The notes: generated by a model not told the origin, from the letters alone. Positions 34,468 through 43,336 are shown, numbered from the stretch's first letter. The stretch is 64,000 nucleotides of DNA from Phormidesmis priestleyi Ana (GCA_001314865.1 LJZR01000002.1:62001-126000); one strand, 5' to 3'. Numbers and translations are program-made.

Positions 34468-36146
34468 CGTTTCAGGAATTGATGCTTGAGGAATTGATGC
34501 TTGAGGAATTGACGCCGCAGGCGCTGTGGGAGGGATTGCGGCATGATTGGCTGGTTGAGTTAAATTCAGCGGGAACTTGCGGGACTAGGACATCGCCAGA
34601 GATTTGGCGAAAAGAGGTTGAGCGGCGGCGCGATCGCCTTAAGCACATAGCCAGCCACATAGCCAACCACATAGCCAACCATATAGCCAACCCTGTAGCC
34701 AATAATCATGTAGCCAACGGTAAAATAACCTCTGCCGCGCCTCTGTTACTTATCGCCGATCCCCTGCCAACGAGCTTTTTGGCTAGCTTCCTCGCCGCCC
34801 TACTCGCGGGCTGGAATGTGGCGATCGCCAATCCCCGATGGGGCGTTCAAGAATGGCAGTCGGTCAGCGCGCTGATCGCGCCAGATTTAGTTTGGGGGGC
34901 AGACCTGCCGCGATCGCTCGTGTCTGATAAAGCGTCTAAAGCGTCTGAGCTGGCGGCTAATGTCGCGCTGACTTTACCCAAATCACCGGCAATTTTAATC
35001 CCCACGGGTGGTAGCAGCGGCCAAATTAAGTTCGTCTGCCATCTCTGGAGCAGCTTAACGGCTTCAGTCAACGGCTTCCGGCAATATTTCGGCCCCGACG
35101 GGGAGGCGATCAACACATTTTGTGTGCTGCCTTTACATCACGTCAGCGGCTTGATGCAAATACTGCGCACTTGGTATAGCAATGGTCAAACCATTATCGC
35201 CCCGCCGAACATTCTCAAATCGCTTGAACTGCTTAGCGTAAATGACGCACTCCCCTCTTTTTTCTCTTCCTCTGCTGCTCTTTCCTTCATTTCACTGGTT
35301 CCTACGCAGCTCAGCGAGATACTAAAAACCAGCCAATCTGCTTGGCTACGACAGTTTCGATCGGTTCTGCTGGGCGGTGCGCCGCCCTGGCAAACCCTGC
35401 TAGATCAGGCATCTGAGGCGCAGGTGCCGCTATGTCTTTCCTATGGGATGACCGAAACAGCGGCGATGGTGACTGTATCCTCGGGCAAACCGCTTCCCCA
35501 TGTGGCGATTCAAATCGTTGAAAACGGCCAGCCGCTTCCACCGGGGCAAGTGGGGCAAATTGTGGTGCGATCGCCCGCCGTGGCATGGGGCTACTGCGGT
35601 GCTCCTGCCTTTAGCTCCAACACCTTTTATACCGATGATTTGGGCTACCTTAGCACCGACGGAACGCTGCATATCACCGGCCGAGCCAGCACTAAAATTA
35701 TTAGCGGGGGCGAAAATATTTTCCCCGCTGAAGTAGAAGCCGCGATCTGGCGTACCGGCCAAGTTAAAGATGTCTGTGTCCTAGGCTTACCGCATCCGCA
35801 TTGGGGAGAAGCGGTGATTGCCGTTTATGTCCCCGCCGATTCAGGGGTCTGTGCCGAAAGCTTACGGCAAGCGATCGCCCAAACCCGCTCCAACAATGCT
35901 GATGTCAAGGCCCCGATGCTGAGTCGTTATAAGCATCCCAAAAGGTGGGTTTCAACCACAGCGCTGCCGAGAAATGCCCAGGGCAAGCTCAACCGCCATC
36001 AGCTTCTTGTTCACCTTTTAGCCAACGGCTTAGCTCCAGCGTTAGAGGCTGACGAGCGCGCGCCGTTGGACTTATGCAAACATGGCGAGTCAATGCCTTT
36101 GCTAGCACCTTTTCAGGTGAGTCGGCAGCTGTCACAACATAAGTAA
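34446..36146 (+). CDS. menE: o-Succinylbenzoate-CoA ligase MenE
   Basis: 566 residues from ATG 34446, with GGGAGG as ribosome site inside menC. Adenylate-forming enzyme: phosphate loop IPTGGSSGQIKF, LSYGMTETAAMV, YTDDLGYL, hinge TGRASTKIISGGENIFPAE and catalytic Lys in NAQGKLNRH. Two repeat-derived tracts are unusual, LMLEE near residue 10-20 and repeating HIAN near 65-90. The conserved part ends near HLLANG (about 36029). A further 38 residues are probably a non-conserved extension running antisense into the thioesterase gene, overlapping it by 158 bp. Confidence 0.92.
   Translation: MATSEGLTFQELMLEELMLEELTPQALWEGLRHDWLVELNSAGTCGTRTSPEIWRKEVERRRDRLKHIASHIANHIANHIANPVANNHVANGKITSAAPLLLIADPLPTSFLASFLAALLAGWNVAIANPRWGVQEWQSVSALIAPDLVWGADLPRSLVSDKASKASELAANVALTLPKSPAILIPTGGSSGQIKFVCHLWSSLTASVNGFRQYFGPDGEAINTFCVLPLHHVSGLMQILRTWYSNGQTIIAPPNILKSLELLSVNDALPSFFSSSAALSFISLVPTQLSEILKTSQSAWLRQFRSVLLGGAPPWQTLLDQASEAQVPLCLSYGMTETAAMVTVSSGKPLPHVAIQIVENGQPLPPGQVGQIVVRSPAVAWGYCGAPAFSSNTFYTDDLGYLSTDGTLHITGRASTKIISGGENIFPAEVEAAIWRTGQVKDVCVLGLPHPHWGEAVIAVYVPADSGVCAESLRQAIAQTRSNNADVKAPMLSRYKHPKRWVSTTALPRNAQGKLNRHQLLVHLLANGLAPALEADERAPLDLCKHGESMPLLAPFQVSRQLSQHK
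34470..34510. repeat. 15-bp tandem repeat in menE
   Basis: About two and a half copies of TTGAGGAATTGATGC, in frame, giving repeated ELMLE near the N terminus. A second, 12-bp repeat (CACATAGCCAAC type) lies at about 34645-34695 and gives HIAN repeats. Confidence 0.85.
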
Positions 36147-36420
36147 TTTCAAAGCTGTGCGGGCTCAGCTGTTGGGGCGTTAGGGTAACTGCGATCGCAT
36201 CGCCACAATACATCGGCTGATAAAAATCAGCCGATGTATGAACAATCGGAACGGCGATATTTCCACCCGTTGAAAAAAATGGCTTTAGGGCTATTCCCGC
36301 ATGCGCGAGCGAAGCTTCATAGGCTTCATGACACAGCGCCAGCAGGTTCGCAAAATACACTACACCTGCCGCATCCGTTTCCTGAAACCGAATCACTCGC
36401 CGCAGCGTAAAAGCCATCAT
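35989..36420 (-). CDS. 1,4-dihydroxy-2-naphthoyl-CoA thioesterase (hotdog fold)
   Basis: 143 residues. 4HBT-type hotdog thioesterase: FQETDAAGVVYFANLLALCH contains the catalytic Asp in the typical position, then HEAYEASLAHAGI and the FEITYVV strand. Adjacent men genes make DHNA-CoA hydrolysis, the step before MenA, the likely activity. It is transcribed opposite to menE and the coding regions overlap at their 3' ends (35989-36146). The conserved C-terminal motif HVCISPTARAR lies within the overlap, so this gene is probably constrained there while the menE tail is not. Confidence 0.88.
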   Translation of the reverse strand: MMAFTLRRVIRFQETDAAGVVYFANLLALCHEAYEASLAHAGIALKPFFSTGGNIAVPIVHTSADFYQPMYCGDAIAVTLTPQQLSPHSFEITYVVTAADSPEKVLAKALTRHVCISPTARARQPLTLELSRWLKGEQEADGG

Positions 36421-36441
36421 TCTTTACGCTGCGGCTAACCC

Positions 36442-38451
36442 TTAGCTAGCATTTGGCTGAGCCGGACGGAACGATACACCGTTTTGACCGGGCAGTAAGG
36501 GCAGCGTCACTGAAGAGCCCGAGCGGCCAGGGACAGGTGTTTTTTTCAAGTTGTTGAGGTTTAGGGTCAAATCCGAGAGGCTAAAGTTCATCGCCTGCAT
36601 TGGATTATTAAGCGCTCTTACCAAATTGGCTAACGAGTTTTGTACCAAAGAATCTGGATTTATCAGTACCCAACCATCAGCTGTATTCTGAAGCATTTCA
36701 AAGTGTAAGTGAGGCCCCGTTGAGTTGCCAGTGCTGCCGACCAAGCCAATCACATCACCTTTTCTTACCTTCGTACCTGGCTCAACCAAAATGTCAGATA
36801 GGTGAGCATATCGGCTTTCCAGCTCAGTTCCTTCAACTTTGTGATTGAGCACCACCATCAGACCGTAACCACCTGCATAGTCAGCGCTAACCACGGTGCC
36901 CGATTGAGCTGCCAAAACAGGCGTGCCATGTTCAGCGCCGATGTCAGTACCCGAGTGGAATCTGTAATCGCCCGAAATAGGATGGACTCTAAAGCCAAAT
37001 AGCGACGTAATGGGAGAAGGAATGGCCAGCGGGAATATGAACTGTTGCGCGGCCTGAAGATTGACCAGAGGGCGAACCGAACGATTGAGATACTCGCGAC
37101 CTGCGACCGTGGTGCCGCTAGAAAAACGAATGCCAGAAGCGCTAAAGCTCACCGGCCCAACGTTGACAGCAGGTGCGCTAGCAACAGAAGCGTTCTCGGA
37201 ATAGCCTGACTCATTTAAAGAGTTGCTTGGAGTCTGCGCGTATCCCGACTGAGGTGTAACTTGCGGTGCAGGCGATAGACCCGTTGCACAAGCGCCGTTG
37301 GGTACGGCTTGACCGCTACCGACCGTAAACTCACAGCCCGTAGATTGCTCAGAAATAACAACTTCAGGTGCTGCATTGGGGGACTCGGTCGCACCCACGT
37401 TGTAGTCGGTAGGATCTACAAAAATGCTGTTGTACTCTTCTGGGACATTAGTACCTGCGGGCAATGCGGCTGGTACGAGCTCGGTTGGCTCAATTGGCGT
37501 AGCCTGCTGCTGAGCCGGTTCAAACTCTACCGTCGGCGGAGCGGCTTCTGCGGCTGGATAAATCTCAGGTACCGCCTCTTCGTTCATTGCGACCAGTCGG
37601 ACAGTGCGATTGGAAACTTCAACAGCGCCTAATGCCTCGGCATTTTGCAGATTGCCTTGCAGATCACTTTGAAATCCCCTTTGATTGCTGACATAGGCAG
37701 ATAGTGGTACTGCCAGCGCACCGGCTTCAATCAGGCCAGTGAGCGGATTTTTGCGGCGATGGACTTTTGCGGCGAGGGGCTTTCTGACTGAGGCAAAAGT
37801 TGGCGGTGCAACCTGTGTAACATGAGGTCTTACCCTGGGGTTTACGGCAGGGCTTTCAGTTGGGCTGTTTTCACTAGAGCTGCTTGTTGGAGCCGTTTGA
37901 GCTGGCTGTATTTCAATCGTGATTGATGGCGCAGGTGTGGCGGCAACGGTGGGCGCGACTACTGCAGGCGCAGGCGTCGGTGGAGCTGATGGTGTATAAG
38001 AGGACGTGGCTCTTAACGAAAAGGCTTCGGCTGCGACTGATGGCGCAGGCGGCGCGTCGATAAAGGCTTCGGGTAATGGTTGTATATTGGGAGTCGCCTG
38101 AAGGGCGGGCGCTGGTAGTGAGAAGGTCGTGTCAGCAACCGAATAGCCGCCACCCAAGGTCGCTGCATCAGAGCTAGCAGCGTAATCATCTATTAAAAAG
38201 TCGCCCTCTGCACGGGCAAAGCTGACCTGGCTGGCTACGAAGCCAAAGCCCCCGACTAGCCCTAGCGCCACAAACCAACACCTTTGTGTTTTATGGCTTT
38301 GTGCTTTATGGCTTTGTGCTTTATGGCTTTGTGCTTTATGGCTTTGTGGTGCTTTGTGGCTATTTGAAGATCGGATTGAGGATCGGCGATCCGTCTTGTC
38401 TGCTTTTTGTTGATCTGCTTTTTGTTGAGCAGTGTGCTGGGGCGCAGTCAT
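36442..38451 (-). CDS. M23-family (LytM-type) peptidase, exported
   Basis: 669 residues from ATG 38451 (an in-frame ATG at 38481 is ten codons upstream). A polar N terminus with repeating QSHKA is followed by a hydrophobic segment (WFVALGLVGGFGFVASQVSF, about 60-80) acting as signal anchor. A long Ala/Pro/Thr-rich region (about 90-480) precedes the M23 domain near the C terminus with FRVHPISGDYRFHSGTDIGA, RYAHLSDI and GPHLHFEM, i.e. the zinc ligands of an active enzyme. It probably acts on peptidoglycan in the periplasm. Stop is 21 bp from the start of the thioesterase gene, same strand. Confidence 0.9.
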   Translation of the reverse strand: MTAPQHTAQQKADQQKADKTDRRSSIRSSNSHKAPQSHKAQSHKAQSHKAQSHKTQRCWFVALGLVGGFGFVASQVSFARAEGDFLIDDYAASSDAATLGGGYSVADTTFSLPAPALQATPNIQPLPEAFIDAPPAPSVAAEAFSLRATSSYTPSAPPTPAPAVVAPTVAATPAPSITIEIQPAQTAPTSSSSENSPTESPAVNPRVRPHVTQVAPPTFASVRKPLAAKVHRRKNPLTGLIEAGALAVPLSAYVSNQRGFQSDLQGNLQNAEALGAVEVSNRTVRLVAMNEEAVPEIYPAAEAAPPTVEFEPAQQQATPIEPTELVPAALPAGTNVPEEYNSIFVDPTDYNVGATESPNAAPEVVISEQSTGCEFTVGSGQAVPNGACATGLSPAPQVTPQSGYAQTPSNSLNESGYSENASVASAPAVNVGPVSFSASGIRFSSGTTVAGREYLNRSVRPLVNLQAAQQFIFPLAIPSPITSLFGFRVHPISGDYRFHSGTDIGAEHGTPVLAAQSGTVVSADYAGGYGLMVVLNHKVEGTELESRYAHLSDILVEPGTKVRKGDVIGLVGSTGNSTGPHLHFEMLQNTADGWVLINPDSLVQNSLANLVRALNNPMQAMNFSLSDLTLNLNNLKKTPVPGRSGSSVTLPLLPGQNGVSFRPAQPNAS
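38286..38360. repeat. 15-bp tandem repeat in M23 peptidase gene
   Basis: About four copies of GTGCTTTATGGCTTT, in frame, encoding QSHKA on the minus strand. Confidence 0.88.
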
Positions 38452-38516
38452 AGTCAAAAACCTAAAAATAATCCCAATCAATCAGTCAATATTAACTTAT
38501 GCAAATCTCGCTTGGC

Positions 38517-38663
38517 CTAAGCAGCAAAATTTTGGTAGCAGGCAGACGAGCCGAGCGATAGGTGATTGCCAGTAGGACCTGCCCGCTGGCATGTAGCAGG
38601 ATTCTCTGCGGAGTGAGTGACAGTTCCTAAACCGGCTACGGTCATTTGATAGGTACTCCTCAT
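38517..38663 (-). CDS. Possible 48-residue protein coupled to birA
   Basis: A 48-codon frame beginning MRSTYQMTVAGLGTV whose ATG overlaps the birA stop as ATGA, the classical layout for translational coupling. It holds two Cys (25 and 42) and the segment TGNHLSLGSSACYQ. I do not recognise a family. It fills most of the gap between birA and the M23 gene. Support is limited to the start overlap and the lack of any other use of this stretch; it could be chance. Confidence 0.4.
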   Translation of the reverse strand: MRSTYQMTVAGLGTVTHSAENPATCQRAGPTGNHLSLGSSACYQNFAA

Positions 38664-39784
38664 GAGTAACCCTCTTCTGCGGTACTGGTAATTTCTCCGG
38701 AACAGTTTATCAAGTTCGCCTGCCAATCTACGGATTCTACTGAGGATTCTACTGATGAAGTCGTCACTTCGGACGTTATCCTCTGGGGCTTGATTGAAGA
38801 ATGTTCGCCTAGAACAGCCAGATTTGACAGACTACTATCTAGTGAAGCAACTTCCCCGACTTGTGTCAGTAGGTTTGAGTAGGCCTTCATGAAAACTTGA
38901 CTGCCTACCTGCTGCTGAAATAGATACCCCTGAAGAATTCCCTTAAGAACGAGTGCAGCAAGCATCTCTAAACAATTTATTTTGTTTTTGGCGGCGTATC
39001 CGGGTATTTGCCTGATTATCTGCATCAGCGTGATGGCGGTCTCGGGGACTTGATTGTTCCAATTGATGCCGACGCCGATTACGGCTTTTCTTATGCAGGC
39101 TGAGGATTTCATCTCATTTACCTCTATTGGGGAGTATTCCTCTGCGACTGCAAGTTTTGTCTCTGTTAAGATGCCTCCCAATTTTTTGCCTTCAAAAAAT
39201 AAGTCGTTAGGCCACTTAACTTTGATTGGAATGCCCAAATTGTTAAAGGCGGTTGCGATGCCCCAAGCGCTAAAACTGGTGAGCTGAGTGCGGTGATGTA
39301 CTGGCCAATCTGGTTCGAGGGCTAGCGATAGGTATAGGCCGCCTGGCTCGGATGTCCAGACTCGTCCGTGCTGACCGCGACCGCAAGTTTGCTGTTGAGC
39401 GATCGCTACCGATCCTGATCCGGCTGTTCCCTGGGCTATCATTTGCCACAGGTGTGTGTTGGTAGAAGGTAAGCTCTCGAATACATGCAGATCAAATCGG
39501 GAATGTACCTGCCGAAAGCGGGGCTCAATCCCTAAATCAGCGCCGCTCTGGGCTAAAGCCGACTGAATTTTTGCACGGCTAATTTTAATCGGGTTTGAGC
39601 GATCGCTCTGGCTATTGGCCTGGCTATTGGCCTGGCTATTGGCCTGGCCATCAGACGGGTCATTAAATTGGCCATTAAACTGGTCATCAGGTTGGCGATT
39701 AGGCAGTAGCTCAACGGATGAATCAGCAGGCAAATAGGTTGGTATTATCTGATTTATGATGACGAATCTTCCTCCCCTAACCAC
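38660..39784 (-). CDS. birA: Biotin-[acetyl-CoA-carboxylase] ligase BirA
   Basis: 374 residues from a GTG at 39784. The frame stays open to 39853, and a TTG at 39733 would avoid overlap with the divergent DUF1823 gene, so the start is unsure. The first about 90 residues are low complexity (QANSQ repeats). The ligase domain begins about FESLPSTNTHLW; the biotinyl-AMP loop is CGRGQHGRVW, followed by GLYLSLAL, VKWPNDLF, GKKLGGILTE and VIGVGINWN. It attaches biotin to the carrier protein of acetyl-CoA carboxylase. No N-terminal DNA-binding domain is visible, so it is a monofunctional enzyme. An extra Ser-rich stretch lies in the C-terminal domain. Confidence 0.9.
   Translation of the reverse strand: MVRGGRFVIINQIIPTYLPADSSVELLPNRQPDDQFNGQFNDPSDGQANSQANSQANSQSDRSNPIKISRAKIQSALAQSGADLGIEPRFRQVHSRFDLHVFESLPSTNTHLWQMIAQGTAGSGSVAIAQQQTCGRGQHGRVWTSEPGGLYLSLALEPDWPVHHRTQLTSFSAWGIATAFNNLGIPIKVKWPNDLFFEGKKLGGILTETKLAVAEEYSPIEVNEMKSSACIRKAVIGVGINWNNQVPETAITLMQIIRQIPGYAAKNKINCLEMLAALVLKGILQGYLFQQQVGSQVFMKAYSNLLTQVGEVASLDSSLSNLAVLGEHSSIKPQRITSEVTTSSVESSVESVDWQANLINCSGEITSTAEEGYS
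39612..39652. repeat. 12-bp tandem repeat in birA 5' region
   Basis: About three copies of CTATTGGCCTGG, in frame, encoding QANS repeats on the minus strand. Confidence 0.85.
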
Positions 39785-40166
39785 TGATACCCTGTGGGCT
39801 ATTCTTAACGACGAGCTGTCCGACACTACTGTAAACCAACTGGTGTGGCACACTCTAGGCTATCGTGAAGTGCTTTCAAGTGAAACGCCTTCAAGTGAAA
39901 CGCCTTCAGGTAAACAATGGTCTACTGAAAAAGTAGACGGAAAATGGCAAGAAAAGTATCCTGAACCGCCCAATTTTATTGAGAGCAGGCCCGCAGCTGT
40001 GCAGCTCACACGCGCTATCCCACAAGAAAATAAGCAGCTGCTTAAAACCTATCTAGGGTTTAAGGGCTACAAGGTTGATCAGCTAGTTCCCCGGCTCACC
40101 CGACGCGCCACTATGGCTAATTGGCTACTGAGCGAAATGCAGTTACGCGGGCTGATATCGCCTTAA
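39756..40166 (+). CDS. DUF1823 family protein
   Basis: 136 residues. Matches the cyanobacterial DUF1823 pattern: LPPLTTDTLWAILNDELSD, TVNQLVWHTLGYR, YPEPPNFIESRPAAVQLTR and ENKQLLKTYLGFKGYK, ending in RRATMANWLLSEMQ. Function unknown; soluble, no signal. A 15-bp repeat (TCAAGTGAAACGCCT type, about 39886-39920) adds SSETP copies in the middle. The 5' end overlaps the likely 5' part of birA on the opposite strand; two ATGs (39756, 39759) are adjacent. Confidence 0.88.
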   Translation: MMTNLPPLTTDTLWAILNDELSDTTVNQLVWHTLGYREVLSSETPSSETPSGKQWSTEKVDGKWQEKYPEPPNFIESRPAAVQLTRAIPQENKQLLKTYLGFKGYKVDQLVPRLTRRATMANWLLSEMQLRGLISP

Positions 40167-40266
40167 TCTTTTGTTTACCTGCTGTGCTATTAAGGCCGCT
40201 ATAGTCCTCGCAGGGCATCTAGCCGATTATTGAATTGATTAACCTCGTCAGAATTATTTCATTCTT

Positions 40267-41010
40267 ATGTCAACTGTATTTGATTTTTTGGCTAAAGGCG
40301 GCCCCGTAATGGTGCCTATTGTTGGCGCATCGGTTTTTACAGTCGCCTGTGCGTTGGAACGAGCCACCTTTTGGACTAATTTGCTCAAGCGAGAGGAGCG
40401 GGTGGTCGCTGATGTGCTCGATATGTCTCGGCGAGATCTCTCTGAAGCGGCGGCGATCGCAGCGCGCGATCGCGATTTGCCTATTGGGCGCTTTTTGCTT
40501 GCGCCCTTAAGTCTTAAAAATCCCTCTCCCGAAACCTTCCGCTTGGCTTTAGAAAATGCAGGCGACAAGGAATTCGTAAAAATGCGCAAAGGCGACAAGC
40601 TACTAGAAACCGTCGTTGCGGTCGCACCGCTGTTGGGACTATTAGGCACTGTAACCGGTCTTATTAATACTTTTGAAAACCTCAACATAGGAGCGGGTGG
40701 AGAGGGGGCTGCCGGAGCCACCGAAGCTGCGGGCGGAATTGGGGAAGCGCTGATTACAACAGCCGCTGGCATGGTTGTCGCCATCATCGCGCTGCTCGTC
40801 TTGCGCATTATGGTGACCCTACAAGCCCAGCAGATGGACTACTTTTCTGAAGCGGGCAACGAGCTAGAACTGATCTATCGCGAATATTGGCATGAAGCCG
40901 GTCGCAATCCCTACCCTACCCCTGTCAAACCGGCTGATTTGTCTGTTACAGAAACGGCTGCGGCCCCTGCTTCAGCAACTTCAACCCCTTCAACTCGGCA
41001 AATCTTTTAG
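40267..41010 (+). CDS. MotA/TolQ/ExbB proton-channel family protein
   Basis: 247 residues. Three membrane segments: about 10-30 (GGPVMVPIVGASVFTVACAL), about 113-140 with the family motif VAPLLGLLGTVTGLINTFENL, and about 165-185 (LITTAAGMVVAIIALLVL). The cytoplasmic loop between the first two is charged. It forms the proton channel with the two ExbD/TolR-like proteins that follow (gaps 50 and 52 bp). Which process it energises, TonB-like transport, Tol-like envelope work or motility, is not indicated by the neighbours. Confidence 0.92.
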   Translation: MSTVFDFLAKGGPVMVPIVGASVFTVACALERATFWTNLLKREERVVADVLDMSRRDLSEAAAIAARDRDLPIGRFLLAPLSLKNPSPETFRLALENAGDKEFVKMRKGDKLLETVVAVAPLLGLLGTVTGLINTFENLNIGAGGEGAAGATEAAGGIGEALITTAAGMVVAIIALLVLRIMVTLQAQQMDYFSEAGNELELIYREYWHEAGRNPYPTPVKPADLSVTETAAAPASATSTPSTRQIF

Positions 41011-41060
41011 CAGGTTGCCAACCTTAACAATTAGCCGGCTTATTCCCTAATATTTGTCTT

Positions 41061-41498
41061 ATGCGCTTTCGTCGCGATACTGAAGACTCTTCTATTCCCA
41101 CCATCGACTTGATTCCGATGCTCACCGTGATGATGGGTGTGCTCGCTTTCTTCGTCGTTATTTCTGTCTCTTTGGGCAGCGAACAGCTCATTGAGGTAGA
41201 CCTTCCTCCCGAACCAAGCGAAGACACGCCCATTGCCGAAGACAGCGTAAAAGAGGCCTTTATCGTTGAGATGGATGCCAGCGGGCAGCAGATTCTCAAC
41301 GGTCAGCCCATTAACCCAGAGCAACTCATTGCCGAGATGGAAGCTTACTTGAACTCAACTCAAGAGAGCATTGTTTATTTAGTCCCTAGTCGCGAGCTGC
41401 CCTACGAACAGGTGATGCGCTTTTTAGGCGATATGCGCAGCGTGGGAGGCGATCGCGTCTCTCTGGCCTTAGAGGATAAAGAAGATACCGCTGATTAA
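41061..41498 (+). CDS. ExbD/TolR family protein (first)
   Basis: 145 residues. One N-terminal membrane segment with the proton-carrying Asp in IDLIPMLTVMMGVLAFFVVI, followed by a periplasmic domain rich in Glu and ending LALEDKEDTAD. Typical ExbD/TolR layout and length. It pairs with the upstream channel protein; the tandem duplication with the next gene suggests a hetero-oligomeric stator. Confidence 0.92.
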   Translation: MRFRRDTEDSSIPTIDLIPMLTVMMGVLAFFVVISVSLGSEQLIEVDLPPEPSEDTPIAEDSVKEAFIVEMDASGQQILNGQPINPEQLIAEMEAYLNSTQESIVYLVPSRELPYEQVMRFLGDMRSVGGDRVSLALEDKEDTAD

Positions 41499-41550
41499 AA
41501 CCGCTAACTAAAGAAAACACTGCCAACTACTGCCACCTAAGGACTGCCTC

Positions 41551-41970
41551 ATGCGTTCTCGCCGTCGCCCCTCTAGCCGTATCCCCGAAGTCAACCTAGT
41601 CCCTATGATGGACGTGCTAATGACGGTCCTCATTTTCTTTGTGGTTATTTCAATGGGCCTTACTGGCGTACAAATCAACGGTGTTACGCTACCTAGATCG
41701 GTAGAGGGCGCAGATGAGAACATCATTGCAAAGCAAGACGATGCCAAACCCCTAGTCATAGGCCTTAACACCGATAAAGAACTGGTTTTAGAAGGTGAGA
41801 CCACTAGCCTAAATGCTCTGACGCCAGCGATTAGAGCATATTTTGAAGAAAATCCAGAAGGCAGTATCATGCTCAAGGCCGATAGAGCGCTCCCTTATGA
41901 AGACATCGCAACATTGCTCAACGAGTTGAGAAAGATTGGGGGGCGTCGAGTGTCTTTAGCTGTTGAATAA
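41551..41970 (+). CDS. ExbD/TolR family protein (second)
   Basis: 139 residues. The N-terminal segment VNLVPMMDVLMTVLIFFVVI carries the conserved Asp, here at a position shifted relative to the preceding paralog, and a periplasmic domain ends LRKIGGRRVSLAVE. Third gene of the channel operon. A hairpin (41973-41992, CAGGTGGA / TCCACTTG with a G-T pair) directly after the stop may mark the operon end, though it has no T-run. Confidence 0.92.
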   Translation: MRSRRRPSSRIPEVNLVPMMDVLMTVLIFFVVISMGLTGVQINGVTLPRSVEGADENIIAKQDDAKPLVIGLNTDKELVLEGETTSLNALTPAIRAYFEENPEGSIMLKADRALPYEDIATLLNELRKIGGRRVSLAVE

Positions 41971-42440
41971 AGCAGGTGGAACGCTCCACTTGGGTGAGGT
42001 GATTTGTGGGGTGGGGCAATGTGTGAGGTAGAGGCGATTTGTGAGGTAGAGGCGATTTGTGAGGTTATTGTTAGCGCAAAAGAGCCTGTTGACAATGGTT
42101 AGAGAGCCTCTGTTTTGGTATTGAGCCCCTTTTGTAGATGCTTATACAACGATGCTTTTACCACATAGAAACCTCTGTACAAAATATTTTGACCCGTTTT
42201 TGACGAGTCGGAACCTATCAACTTATTTTGTGATGAAGCAGAAAGCGCCAAGTTCTGCCCAGCACTTTTTCCAAACAAGATATGTAGCCTTTATAAAGTC
42301 TCGCGATATTTGCGGATCTTAATTAGATTTTGTGGATAGATGTACTGAGACGGAATTATGACGGCATTATCATCCGAGTAAAAAGCTTCGGTGGTACTAC
42401 GCAACCGTCTCTCTTTCCAGCTCTGATCTATGAGGTCTAT
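41971..42440. other. Intergenic spacer with direct repeats
   Basis: 470 bp between the channel operon and the PEP-CTERM lipoprotein gene. Starts with the hairpin at 41973-41992, then repeats of GCGATTTGTGAGGTAGAG (about 42027-42066). The rest is AT-rich and presumably contains the lipoprotein promoter. Confidence 0.5.
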
Positions 42441-42860
42441 ATGAATCCAACGTTTCAATTTTTCAAGCAGAAAGGTCTAATGGTGACCTTGCCCTTGCTT
42501 TTGCTGGCAACTGCCTGCGGCGACAGTGGTTCTCCCTCTCCGCAAGCAAACAGCGCTCGCGCCGCTGATGAAACTGGTGGAGGATTGGCCGTTCAGCCTA
42601 GCGGTGCCTTTGGTGCGCCTAGTGGCGGTAGCAACGGTTTGGAAGCTCCCGAGGTGACCCTACCGGCTGACGATACTCCCGGCGCTTCACTAACAGACGT
42701 GTTGCCCCCTACTTCTGTTACTGATGGTTCCGGCAGTGGTCCTGTCTCATCTGCGATTGATGCTGATTCCAGCACAGATATTCCTGAACCTGCCGCTTTG
42801 GTTGGTTTGGCGATCGCCGCTGCTGGCATGGTTGTTATAAAGCGCAATCAGTCTGCATAA
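42441..42860 (+). CDS. Small lipoprotein with PEP-CTERM sorting signal
   Basis: 139 residues from ATG 42441; the frame is open to 42330 but the signal peptide fits this start. A type II signal (MVTLPLLLLATACGDSG) gives a lipid-modifiable Cys at about 24. A disordered Ser/Pro/Gly/Asp-rich body follows, and the C terminus is a PEP-CTERM signal: IPEPAALVGLAIAAAGMVVI followed by KRNQ. Having both a lipobox and a PEP-CTERM tail is unusual because both target the protein to anchoring systems. Function unknown. Confidence 0.78.
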   Translation: MNPTFQFFKQKGLMVTLPLLLLATACGDSGSPSPQANSARAADETGGGLAVQPSGAFGAPSGGSNGLEAPEVTLPADDTPGASLTDVLPPTSVTDGSGSGPVSSAIDADSSTDIPEPAALVGLAIAAAGMVVIKRNQSA

Positions 42861-43121
42861 GCAAAATCAAGTCCAAATTCAAGTGTGTTTTCTAATGCCC
42901 TAGAAAGTGCTTGCTTGAGCTGGGTGATATGTTTAGTCAGTAATGCATTGTGCTAGTGATGCATCTAGTCAGTGATATGTTTAGCCAGTGGTGCATTGTG
43001 GTGAATTTAAACAACTGCGGATGGCTGGTCAATGGCTGCAAATAACTTAAATAGATATTTTTAATTTATGACGTTATAGGAGCCCTTATCCAGCCCTAAA
43101 AATTCACAGTTCTTTTTACGA

Positions 43122-43155
43122 GGCTCGATTGACCTAAGGTCAATCGAGCCTTTTG
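43122..43155 (+). terminator. Strong intrinsic terminator
   Basis: Perfect 13-bp stem GGCTCGATTGACC / GGTCAATCGAGCC with a 3-base loop TAA, followed by TTTTG. It lies about 260 bp after the lipoprotein stop and would end that transcript. Confidence 0.85.
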
Positions 43156-43336
43156 ATTGATATTTGATTGATACATATATTTATGGTTCAGCGCTGTGGG
43201 CAACTATGCGATCGCGATTCAAGCTTTTCGGTAGGCGCTAGCCGTGCAGCCCTACGCGATTACGAATCAGCGCATGATTTTAGAATGTACCGCTAAGTTG
43301 GGATAGCTCGTACGGTTATGGGGTGACAGCTATGGG

